In this document: positions 5,823-11,037 of the stretch, piece by piece | How positions within the stretch are numbered: position 1 is the stretch's first letter | Layout of the letters: each line of letters begins with the position of its first letter | Source of the DNA: JBBRFH01 sp038224615 | GTDB taxonomy: Bacteria; Planctomycetota; Phycisphaerae; Tepidisphaerales; Tepidisphaeraceae | Reading direction: 5' to 3' | NCBI GenBank assembly: GCA_038224615.1 | Contig: JBBRFH010000108.1 | Span: 1-11,037 of the forward strand | DNA length: 11,037 nt | Made by a program: the position numbers and the translations under genes | The notes under the pieces: model-generated | The model's database searches: none | What the model saw: only the letters and a program-made list of their open reading frames with translations | Told to the model about the DNA's origin: nothing

Positions 5823-6605
5823 ATGTTTGACGCTGCCACGTCGTTCCTGCTACGTTGCATTGAAGGTGTCGGAGGCATGGTGAAGCAGCGAAGCGGTGCG
5901 ACTTCTGCGCGGAAACAGACGGCCACCGGCGCGAAAGCGGCGGGATCGTCGGTGGCACCCGCGCCTACGCCGCTGGACCATCCTTCCACGACATTGCCGC
6001 CCGGCCCGCAGGAGTCGGATTTCGCGCCCGTCGCGCTCGGCCGAGCTTCGGACGAAGACCTGATGCGCCGCACGCAATTGGGCGATAAGCAGGCCTTCGC
6101 ACTGGTTTACGAGCGCTACAGCCAGGCGGTGCTGTCCTTTCTCTATCGCATGCTGGGCAATGTTGAGGACGTTGAGGCGATCGGGCAGGAGGTGTTTCTC
6201 CGCGCGTTTCGATTCGCCGCGACGTACCGGTATCCGCAGAAGTTCAGCACATGGCTGTTCACGATCGCGCGGAACCTGGCGATCAACAACGCCCGCCGAA
6301 AGAAGCGTTCGCCGGTGCGGAATCTGACGGAGTTGAAGCTCGACAACGCCGACCAATCCGCCGACCCCGATTTCGTCGCCGGCCAGGCCACCAACGACGC
6401 CGAGCAGCGCGAGGAGATCGCCCGCGTCCTGCGCGCCATGGACGACCTGCCGCCGGATCAGAAGGAAGTGATCCTGCTCGGCATCTTCCAGGACATGAGC
6501 TACGCCGAGATGGAAGAGGTGACCGGCGCCAAGGCCGTCACCCTGCGTTCGCGCATGTTCCACGGCCTGAAAAAGCTCGGGCGAATGCTGCGCGCGGACG
6601 AGTAA
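5823..6605 (+). CDS. ECF-type RNA polymerase sigma factor
   Basis: A 260-residue sigma-70-family factor of the extracytoplasmic-function type. Region 2 spans residues about 76-160: DEDLMRRTQLGDKQAFALVY, YRMLGNVEDVEAIGQEVFLR (the core- and -10-binding helices) and FSTWLFTIARNLAINNARRK. Region 4 spans about 200-257: RVLRAMDDLPPDQKEVILLG and the helix-turn-helix DMSYAEMEEVTGAKAVTLRS. A variable linker joins them. Residues 1-70 are a low-complexity Ala/Thr/Pro/Ser extension not found in typical ECF factors of about 190 residues. The start is uncertain: ATG 5823 is used here, but ATG 5877 or GTG 5880 next to GGAGG are possible, and the frame open back to 5739 is only repeat sequence. No anti-sigma gene is adjacent. 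The regulon is unknown. Confidence 0.9.
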   Translation: MFDAATSFLLRCIEGVGGMVKQRSGATSARKQTATGAKAAGSSVAPAPTPLDHPSTTLPPGPQESDFAPVALGRASDEDLMRRTQLGDKQAFALVYERYSQAVLSFLYRMLGNVEDVEAIGQEVFLRAFRFAATYRYPQKFSTWLFTIARNLAINNARRKKRSPVRNLTELKLDNADQSADPDFVAGQATNDAEQREEIARVLRAMDDLPPDQKEVILLGIFQDMSYAEMEEVTGAKAVTLRSRMFHGLKKLGRMLRADE

Positions 6606-6611
6606 AAGGCT

Positions 6612-6775
6612 GCCGCGAAGGTGCGATGAGCGCGAAGGCAAACGCGAAGAATTGAAGCCATGCAAGCGCCGATTGCGCCGATTCCACAGATTCAGAAAAG
6701 CCAATCTGTGAAATCTGTGGTTCCTGCGTTTTGTCTTCTTCGCGGTCACCTTCGCGCTCATCGCTGCTTCGCGGC
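6612..6775. repeat. Palindromic repeat element, copy D (GCGAAG outer arms, CACAGATT inner arms)
   Basis: The outer left arm 6612-6651 begins GCCGCGAAGGTGCGATGAGC. The outer right arm 6736-6775 is its near-perfect reverse complement, ending CTTCGCGGC. The inner arms are short, with CCACAGATT near 6685-6693 facing AATCTGTGG near 6713-6721. The element starts six bases after the sigma-factor stop codon. Its right arm overlaps the 3' end of the convergent membrane-protein gene. Confidence 0.85.
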
Positions 6776-6958
6776 AAGGTTTTTTTCTTCGGCCGATTCG
6801 CTGTGATGGATGGGCTTGAGTTCGACGTAGCGTTCGGGCATGACGAGGCGGGCGACGGTGCCGATCACGATCCCCGCCAGGAACACGCCGGCGATGCACA
6901 ACAGCAACACGCCCGCCCATGTGGCATCGGCAGGGAGAAAGGTCGGGGCGAAGGGCAT
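6758..6958 (-). CDS. Small single-pass membrane protein
   Basis: A 66-residue protein. Residues about 13-38 (WAGVLLLCIAGVFLAGIVIG and on) form one strong membrane helix, followed by a polar tail with RYVELKPIHHSE. The N-terminus is short and has no cleavable-signal features, so it is probably a small integral membrane protein. I use the ATG at 6956-6958; the frame stays open to 7027, but that part is only translation of the CAATGACC repeat. No ribosome binding site is visible. The last five residues (AAKQR) and the TGA stop lie inside repeat copy D, so the C-terminus seems to have been set by that element. No family is recognised. The neighbour upstream on the same strand is the HAD gene, 92 bases away with a repeat between them. 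Confidence 0.6.
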   Translation of the reverse strand: MPFAPTFLPADATWAGVLLLCIAGVFLAGIVIGTVARLVMPERYVELKPIHHSESAEEKNLAAKQR

Positions 6959-6962
6959 GGTT

Positions 6963-7043
6963 GAATGACCAATGTTCAATGCCCAATGACCAATGTCCAA
7001 TCGAAAGGCCCATTGGTCATTGGTCATTTGTCATTGGTCATTC
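6963..7043. repeat. CAATGACC-unit inverted repeat
   Basis: Positions 6963-6995 match the reverse complement of 7011-7043 at 29 of 33 bases. The arms are built from repeats of CCAATGA/TCATTGG, with units at roughly 8-10 nt spacing. It lies between the small membrane-protein gene and the HAD gene, ending seven bases before the HAD stop codon. Confidence 0.85.
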
Positions 7044-7050
7044 CGCCCTT

Positions 7051-7752
7051 TCATCCTTCAAACAGCTTAAGTCGCGGGATCTTGGCTTTGATCTCGGCGG
7101 GGGCGAGGGAGTGCAGGACGTAGTCGGCGTTGCTGAACCGATCGGCGGGCACGATGCTGGCGATGCCGACGCAGACGAAGCCCAGCGGCTTGAGCCGGTC
7201 GATCACCCGCGGGGCGTCTTCAAATACCAGGCAGTTCCGGGGATTGAGTCGGCGGTGATACTTGCGGGCCAGCAGTTCCACGCCGCGCAGGTAGCACTCG
7301 GGATCGGGCTTGCCGACGGTGACGTCCTCGGCCGACACGATCACGCGGAAGCAGTCGCGCAGCGCCACGCCTTCCAGCATCAGCTCGATCTCGCTGCCCA
7401 GCGCGCCTGAGCAGACGGCCAGCGGGTAGTTGCGCCACAGGCCGCGGACGGTTTCTTCGACGCCCGGGAGCGCCGCGTACTTCTTTTGATGGATCAGCGC
7501 CTCGGCCGCCTTGTGCTTCTGGGCGACCAGGCGGAGGACGTCCTTAGGCTCGATCTTGCGGTTGTTCAGCTCGAACAGCTTGCGCAGCCCGCCACGGTCG
7601 TCGTAGCCGAGCAGGTGCTCGTAGTAGGTCTCATCGCTAAGCTCGAGCCCTTCCTGCCGGGCGACGGCTTGGAACGCCTGGACGTGCAGCGGCTCGGAGT
7701 GTACCAGCACCCCGTCAAAGTCGAAGAGGATCGCGTCCGGCCAATCGGGCAT
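7051..7752 (-). CDS. HAD-superfamily hydrolase (beta-phosphoglucomutase/phosphatase-like, subfamily IA)
   Basis: A 233-residue protein with all four haloacid-dehalogenase motifs. Motif I is FDFDGVLVHS, with nucleophile Asp11 and acid/base Asp13. Motif II is Ser115 in AVCSGA. Motif III is Lys148 in VGKPDPE. Motif IV is Glu178-Asp179 in VFEDAP. A helical cap (residues about 20-90, with HLLGYDDRGGLRKLF) inserted after motif I marks subfamily IA, which includes beta-phosphoglucomutases, phosphoglycolate phosphatases and sugar-phosphate phosphatases. Cytoplasmic and magnesium-dependent by family. The exact substrate cannot be read from the sequence. The ATG at 7750-7752 is chosen because MPDWPDAILFDFDG begins just before motif I; residues upstream to 7821 are not family-like. 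No ribosome binding site is clear. Motif IV continues as APRVIDRLKPLGF, slightly off the usual 'S-x-x-G-i-x-A-a-x-a-A-G' loop. Confidence 0.9.
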   Translation of the reverse strand: MPDWPDAILFDFDGVLVHSEPLHVQAFQAVARQEGLELSDETYYEHLLGYDDRGGLRKLFELNNRKIEPKDVLRLVAQKHKAAEALIHQKKYAALPGVEETVRGLWRNYPLAVCSGALGSEIELMLEGVALRDCFRVIVSAEDVTVGKPDPECYLRGVELLARKYHRRLNPRNCLVFEDAPRVIDRLKPLGFVCVGIASIVPADRFSNADYVLHSLAPAEIKAKIPRLKLFEG

Positions 7753-7800
7753 GGGGGGCAAACAATACAAGCGCTTGGGGATGGGGGCAACGAAACGCGA

Positions 7801-8078
7801 AAGGCATCCACGAATCGACACGAATCGACACGAATGCGAGGAGGTCTGGGGAAGACATCAATGCGAGCCGCGAAGAGGCGATGAGCGCGAAGGTGAACGC
7901 GAAGAAGACAGAATACGGGAACCCTGCCTTGCGCAAATTGGGTTCCTCTGAATCTGTGGAATCTGTGTCATCTGTGGTTCCAAGTCTTCGATTCTTAGCG
8001 TTCACCTTCGCGCTCGTCGCAGCTTCGCGGCCCGCGTTTCCCATTCGTTTCAATTCGTGCCGATTCGGGGTTGCCTTT
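7801..8078. repeat. Nested repeat: CACGAAT-unit arms enclosing a GCGAAG/CACAGATT element (copy E)
   Basis: The outer arms are tandem CACGAATCGA units at about 7805-7835 and their complementary ATTCGT/ATTCGTGCCGATTCG units at about 8042-8068. The left flank AAGGCATCC also faces a GGTTGCCTTT-type sequence near 8069-8078. Inside is a complete copy of the GCGAAG-armed element: 7867-7906 facing 7994-8031, with inner AATCTGTGG and ATCTGTG units at about 7950-7980. The left inner arm has decayed. The block lies upstream of the HAD gene and holds no gene. Confidence 0.8.
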
Positions 8079-8475
8079 GGGTCCTGTAAGTCTGACGTCT
8101 CATAAGATCGACGGAAGTCAACGTGCGAGAGGGCTTGTGTTGTTATATTGGGTAGTTTGGGATGAATAAATAGCTTTGCATGGCGCGGATTTGTGGCGCA
8201 AATTCTGCGAATCGCGCCGAAGCTGCGGGCGTTTGGGTGGTAACCCTCTGTTTATCAACGGCTTGTGGAAATGTGGAGAGGGTGTGTACGGGTTCAAGAG
8301 TTGGCTCGGGTTCCGACGATAGGTCTGTTGTTGAGATCACGGAGGACGGGTTACTTGGAGCAGGTGACCCAGCAGTGCGCGGCCGATGGATTTGGCCGCA
8401 ATGAGCAAGGGTGAATGGTCATACGTGTCGTCGTTCCCGACGCGGACCTTCGCCCATCAGCCGGAGTGCAAGACA
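8079..8475. other. Gene-free spacer upstream of the FlgM-like gene
   Basis: I see no convincing protein gene or structured RNA here. Short open frames exist on both strands but lack start signals and family resemblance. The left part is AT-richer (around 8135-8175, with TTGTTATATTGG) and could hold a promoter. A flagellar-type promoter candidate lies at 8294-8320. Confidence 0.5.
8294..8320 (+). promoter_or_regulatory. Putative sigma-28 (FliA-type) promoter of the FlgM-like gene
   Basis: TCAAGAG (8294-8300) followed by CCGACGAT (8313-8320) resembles the flagellar sigma-28 pattern TAAAGTTT-N11-GCCGATAA in both parts, though each is imperfect. The start would be roughly 150 bases upstream of the FlgM ATG. 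A flagellar promoter would suit an anti-sigma-28 gene. Confidence 0.35.
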
Positions 8476-8751
8476 ATGAGCACAATCAATCCAGTCGGCG
8501 GTTCCAATCCCCTGTATCGTCCCACCAACGTCAAAGGCCCCGCCAAACCCGCGGCCACCGAGGCGTACTCGGCCAACAACGTCGACAAGCTCGAGCTGTC
8601 GAACGTCGATCACCTGATGGCCCAACTCAAGACCAACGACGTCCGCTGGGACAAGGTCAACGAGATCAAAGCCCAGATCGCCAACGGCACCTACGACACC
8701 GACGACAAACTCACGTCGGCGGCGGACAAGATGCTGGACGACGTCCGCTAA
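8476..8751 (+). CDS. flgM: FlgM-like anti-sigma-28 factor
   Basis: A 91-residue protein, close to the usual FlgM length. It starts MSTINPVGG and has a flexible N-terminal half. The C-terminal half (residues about 36-91) shows the FlgM pattern: DKLELSNVDHLMAQLK, then VRWDKVNEIKAQIANGTYDT and DDKLTSAADKMLDDVR. The R-x-DKV-x-x-I and I-A-x-G-x-Y segments are the diagnostic part, which binds the flagellar sigma factor. FlgM holds sigma-28 inactive until the hook is complete and it is exported. The ATG at 8476 is preceded by GGAG with nine bases of spacing and matches the short disordered N-terminus of the family; a longer frame upstream to 8386 is unlikely. No flagellar structural genes are in the window. 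The family call is from pattern recognition only. Confidence 0.85.
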   Translation: MSTINPVGGSNPLYRPTNVKGPAKPAATEAYSANNVDKLELSNVDHLMAQLKTNDVRWDKVNEIKAQIANGTYDTDDKLTSAADKMLDDVR

Positions 8752-8761
8752 CGATCCCGAA

Positions 8762-8957
8762 GATTCGTGGTTTCTCTTCTGCTATCTGGCGACGGCGAAG
8801 AAGAGATCCACGAATTTTCACGAATCGCACGAATAAGAAGCGTCAGCCACCGATGGGGCACGGATGGACACAGATGAGAAATCTGTGCTGATCTGTGCCC
8901 CGTCTGTGGCTTTTTTGATTTCTTCATTCGTCAGATTCGTGGATCTCTTCTGCTATC
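8762..8957. repeat. Nested palindromic repeat with 16-bp terminal arms, flanked by a 24-25 bp direct repeat
   Basis: GAAGAGATCCACGAAT (8800-8815) is the exact reverse complement of 8935-8950. Next come CACGAAT-type units (to 8834), with facing ATTCGTC at 8927-8933. Inside, 8845-8875 (AGCCACCGATGGGGCAC...) matches the reverse complement of 8881-8911 at 25 of 31 bases. A direct repeat, beginning GATTCGTGG and ending TCTTCTGCTATC, occurs at 8762-8786 and 8934-8957, differing at one or two positions. The second copy contains the stop codon of the aminotransferase gene. Confidence 0.85.
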
Positions 8958-10056
8958 CGACAATCGCGCGGACCGTTGTCGCGGCGAAGGTGACTTGCTC
9001 GGTTGTCAGCTCGGGGTAGATGGGCAGTGCGAGCACTTCGCGGGTGGCGCGCTCGGTTTCGGGGAAATCACCTTCCTTGTGGCCTAGGTTCGCGAAGCAC
9101 TGCTGCATGTGCAGGCCGAGCGGGTAGTAGATCGCCGAGCCGATTTCCTGCTCCGCGAGCTTCTTCTTCACTGCATCGTGGTCGGCGACACGGATGACGT
9201 ACTGGTTGTAGATGCTGAAGTTGCCTTCCTCGATAAACGGCACCTGCGCGTTGGAGCCGGCGAGGGCGTCGTTGTAGATCGCGGCGTTGCGGCGGCGGGC
9301 GGCGTGCCAGCCGTCCAGATAGTTGAGCTTCACTTCCAGCACCGCCGCCTGGATCGCCGCCAGCCGGAACATTCCGCCGACCATCTCGTGGTAATACGTG
9401 TGCCCGCTGCCGTGTACGCGCAGCTTGCGGATTTTTTCCGCCAGCGCGTCGTCATTGGTGCAGACAGCGCCGGCGTCGCCGACGGCGCCGAGATTTTTCG
9501 TCGGATAGAAGCTCAGGCAGCCCAACCGCGCTTGCGAACACGCCGGCATGTCGAACCGCTTGCTGCCGATCGCCTGGGCAGCGTCCTCGATCACCGACAG
9601 CCCGTGTTTGCAGGCGATCTCGTTGATCGCCTCGATCCGGCACATCTGCCCGAACAGGTCGACGGGAATGATCGCCTTGGTCTTCTTGGTGATGGCCGCC
9701 TCGATTTTGGCGACGTCGATGTTGAAGGTGCGCGGCTCGATGTCGACGAACACCGGCTTGGCGCCCACGCGGGCGATGCAGCCGGCGGTTGCGAAGAACG
9801 TGAACGCCGGGCAGATCACTTCATCGCCCGGGCCGATCTCCAGCGCCATCAGCGCGACCAGCAGCGCATCGGTGCCGGAGGAGACACCGATCGCGTGATT
9901 CGTCTGGCAATACGCCGCCAGCTTTTTCTCGAACGATTCGACGTGCGGGCCGAGGATCAGCGACTGGGCGTCGCACACCTTGTCGATGGCGGCGCGGATG
10001 TCGGTCTTGAGCGTGCCGGCGTACTGCTGGCGAAGGTCGAGGAGGGGAACTTGCAT
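8953..10056 (-). CDS. DegT/DnrJ/EryC1-family PLP-dependent sugar aminotransferase
   Basis: A 367-residue protein, the usual length of this family, which transfers an amino group (usually from glutamate) to a keto-sugar nucleotide in surface polysaccharide or antibiotic-sugar synthesis. Signature segments in order: VPLLDLRQQY at the start, ILGPHVESFEKKLAAYCQTN, IGVSSGTDALLVALMALEIG with GPGDEVI, KPVFVDIEPRTFNIDVAKIE, VIEDAAQAIGSKR (Asp158 contacts the cofactor ring), and SFYPTKNLGAVGDAGAV with Lys187 as the PLP-binding lysine. The ending LGLHMQQCF is also typical. It resembles WbpE-type UDP-3-keto-glucuronate aminotransferases, but that specificity is a guess. The ATG at 10054-10056 is used; a TTG one codon earlier is possible. 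No ribosome binding site is clear. The stop codon lies in the repeat at 8934-8957. No other sugar-nucleotide genes are in the window. Confidence 0.93.
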   Translation of the reverse strand: MQVPLLDLRQQYAGTLKTDIRAAIDKVCDAQSLILGPHVESFEKKLAAYCQTNHAIGVSSGTDALLVALMALEIGPGDEVICPAFTFFATAGCIARVGAKPVFVDIEPRTFNIDVAKIEAAITKKTKAIIPVDLFGQMCRIEAINEIACKHGLSVIEDAAQAIGSKRFDMPACSQARLGCLSFYPTKNLGAVGDAGAVCTNDDALAEKIRKLRVHGSGHTYYHEMVGGMFRLAAIQAAVLEVKLNYLDGWHAARRRNAAIYNDALAGSNAQVPFIEEGNFSIYNQYVIRVADHDAVKKKLAEQEIGSAIYYPLGLHMQQCFANLGHKEGDFPETERATREVLALPIYPELTTEQVTFAATTVRAIVG

Positions 10057-10288
10057 CAAGCCAGAATAGCAGTGCGCCCGAGTGGGAGCGAGCCGCGCGC
10101 CGCGTCATTTCGCCTTGGGGTACTTGCCGTTCGTGCGATCTCAACTCGGAACGGCGGCTCGCCCAAGCGAGCGACATGCTGGCCCGGCACCTAAAAAAAC
10201 TGTCCCCGCGCGGCAGATAATTCTTGCATCACGCCTTCGTTCTGCGAAAATGCCCGACTCAAAGCCACCGGGCCTGCAATGGCGGTTC

Positions 10289-10306
10289 GGGTCGAACGTT
10301 CGACCC
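10289..10306. promoter_or_regulatory. 18-bp perfect palindrome, candidate operator
   Basis: GGGTCGAACGTTCGACCC is a perfect 18-bp palindrome upstream of the DHS-like gene. It could bind a dimeric regulator. The CGAACGTTCG core recalls Gram-positive-type LexA boxes but lacks their 4-base spacer, so I do not call it an SOS box. It could also fold as a hairpin in RNA. Confidence 0.4.
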
Positions 10307-10318
10307 TTATCCGTAGCG

Positions 10319-10340
10319 GCCACCCGCGGTGGCTTTTTTT
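10319..10340 (+). terminator. Intrinsic terminator/attenuator in the leader of the DHS-like gene
   Basis: GCCACC (10319-10324) and GGTGGC (10328-10333) form a 6-bp GC-rich stem with a 3-base loop, followed directly by seven Ts (10334-10340). This is the layout of a rho-independent terminator. No gene ends just upstream on this strand, so it more likely acts on a leader transcript. Confidence 0.65.
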
Positions 10341-10404
10341 CCCCACCGCGGTTTGTTTCCCCTTAGCATCGCTGCAGCTTTGGTGCAGCAGAAGAGGTAT
10401 TCCG

Positions 10405-11037
10405 ATGGCAGAATTCACCCACACCACGTTCAAGGCCGTTGCCGCTCACGAGGGCAAGGACCAGTACAAGAAGGATCTGGTCAAGCACATCGACATCAAG
10501 TCGATGAGCGGCATCGTTCCGCTGGTCGATTCGATGCAGCACATGGCGTTTTCCGGCCGCGACCTGGCCCGCGCCGCGGACATCTTCGACCGCGCGCTTA
10601 ATGACAAACAGGTCGGCATCATCCTCACCCTCGCCGGCTCGCTGATCTCGGCGGGGCTTAAGAAGGTGATCGCCGACATGATTAAGAACAACATGGTCGA
10701 CGCCATCGTCAGCACCGGCGCGAACATGGTCGACCAGGACTTCTTCGAGGCCCTTGGCTATCGCCACTACATCGCCGAGGACAAGTACAAGTCCGGCATG
10801 TTCGACGGCGAGCTCCGCGAGCACGGCATCGACCGCATCTACGACACCTTCATCGACGAGGACGAACTCCGCGTCTGTGACGAGACGACGAAAGTCATCT
10901 TCGATGAACTCGAGCCGCGCCCGCACAGCAGCCGCGAAATCTTCAAGGCCATGGGCGAGTACCTCGAAAAGCACGGCGGGCCCAAGTGCGATGAATCAAT
11001 CATCTACGAAGCGTACAAGCGCGACGTGCCGATCTTC
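10405..11037 (+). CDS. Deoxyhypusine-synthase-family protein, N-terminal part (cut by right window edge)
   Basis: The visible 211 residues match the deoxyhypusine synthase (DHS) family: an N-terminal SGIVPLVDSMQHMAFSGRDL segment, then IILTLAGSLISAGLKKVIAD (NAD-binding core), VDAIVSTGANMVDQDFFEAL with the STGAN motif, and GIDRIYDTFIDEDELR. Eukaryotic and archaeal DHS moves the aminobutyl group of spermidine to a lysine of eIF5A. Bacterial homologues have no eIF5A and are thought to work in polyamine synthesis, for example as homospermidine synthase-like enzymes; which one applies here is unknown. The catalytic lysine region of the family lies beyond the window edge. The ATG at 10405 is preceded by AGAGGTATTCCG, a good ribosome binding site. 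A terminator-like structure 65 bases upstream suggests leader control. Confidence 0.9.
   Translation, partial: MAEFTHTTFKAVAAHEGKDQYKKDLVKHIDIKSMSGIVPLVDSMQHMAFSGRDLARAADIFDRALNDKQVGIILTLAGSLISAGLKKVIADMIKNNMVDAIVSTGANMVDQDFFEALGYRHYIAEDKYKSGMFDGELREHGIDRIYDTFIDEDELRVCDETTKVIFDELEPRPHSSREIFKAMGEYLEKHGGPKCDESIIYEAYKRDVPIF

Larger units (their letters stand above)
10057..10404. other. Divergent intergenic region between the aminotransferase and the DHS-like gene
   Basis: There is no protein gene here. It holds GCGAGCCGC (10088-10096) complementary to GCGGCTCGC (10154-10162), a small hairpin GCTCGC-CCAA-GCGAGC (10157-10172), and an A7 run at 10194-10200. A weak promoter-like pair TTGCAT (10224-10229) and GAAAAT (10246-10251) could drive the downstream gene. 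The leader structures at 10261-10351 are listed separately. An undescribed RNA at 10080-10200 is possible but unsupported. Confidence 0.45.

Noticed and set aside
5850..7013. A 387-codon open frame on the minus strand
   Set aside because: It runs antisense through the whole ECF sigma gene and then through repeat elements. Its product has no family pattern and is a GC-rich shadow.
7715..8105. Short frames reading MSAK-N-AKK or similar in the repeat regions
   Set aside because: These peptides are translations of the GCGAAG-type repeat arms and recur wherever the repeat does, in either orientation.
9109..10194. A 361-codon open frame on the plus strand
   Set aside because: It is antisense to the aminotransferase, which has every family motif. 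The reverse reading is typical codon-shadow sequence rich in Val, Asp, Arg and Ala.
10080..10200. Possible small structured RNA between the aminotransferase and the DHS-like gene
   Set aside because: There are GC-rich complementary stretches, but I could not match them to tmRNA, SRP RNA, 6S RNA or tRNA, and the pairings conflict with each other.
10363..10974. A 203-codon open frame on the minus strand
   Set aside because: Antisense to the deoxyhypusine-synthase-like gene.

Overview
The window is GC-rich bacterial DNA, most likely from a planctomycete and perhaps of the class Phycisphaerae. This is inferred from the gene set: a HEAT/TPR protein, a PUR-type protein with a proline-rich tail, YjfB-like and FlgM-like flagellar accessory proteins, an ECF sigma factor with a low-complexity N-terminus, and a bacterial deoxyhypusine-synthase homologue. 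Intergenic spaces crowded with short-unit palindromic repeats point the same way. No 16S rRNA or other decisive marker is present.

Layout. Positions 1-377 (-): start of a class I SAM methyltransferase that runs off the left edge. 431-664 (+): small lipoprotein. 778-1449 (+): HEAT/TPR protein, followed one base later by a membrane protein with a disordered tail (1451-2446). 2447-3056: no gene, three palindromic repeat elements. 3057-3833 (-): PUR-domain nucleic-acid-binding protein. 3979-4599 (-): the SOS repressor LexA with a terminator at its 3' end. 4805-5020 (+): YjfB-like motility protein, followed by a strong hairpin terminator shared with the convergent RNase P RNA gene rnpB (5141-5622, -). 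5643-5819: inverted repeats wedged between the rnpB promoter and the ECF sigma factor gene (5823-6605, +). 6612-6775: repeat element. 6758-6958 (-): one-helix membrane protein. 6963-7043: repeat element. 7051-7752 (-): HAD-family phosphatase or phosphoglucomutase-like enzyme. 7801-8078: nested repeat element. 8476-8751 (+): FlgM-like anti-sigma-28 factor with a possible flagellar promoter upstream. 8762-8957: another nested repeat element. 8953-10056 (-): DegT/DnrJ/EryC1 sugar aminotransferase. 10057-10404: leader region with a terminator and competing hairpins. 10405-11037 (+): deoxyhypusine-synthase-family enzyme cut by the right edge.

The genes do not form one pathway. This is chromosomal housekeeping and regulatory content (RNase P, SOS control, sigma and anti-sigma factors, envelope sugar and polyamine-type metabolism) arranged as single genes or pairs. 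The most unusual signal lies between the genes. From 2447 to 8957 most intergenic spaces carry a palindrome built from tandem 7-10 nt units (CACAGATT, CGCAGATTA, AAGGCCC, CAATGACC, CACGAAT types). Several are framed by a second, conserved inverted arm rich in GCGAAG. Some are nested in one another, and two supply the stop codon of the neighbouring gene. A second point of interest is the leader of the deoxyhypusine-synthase-like gene, where three pairings compete for the same terminator arm.
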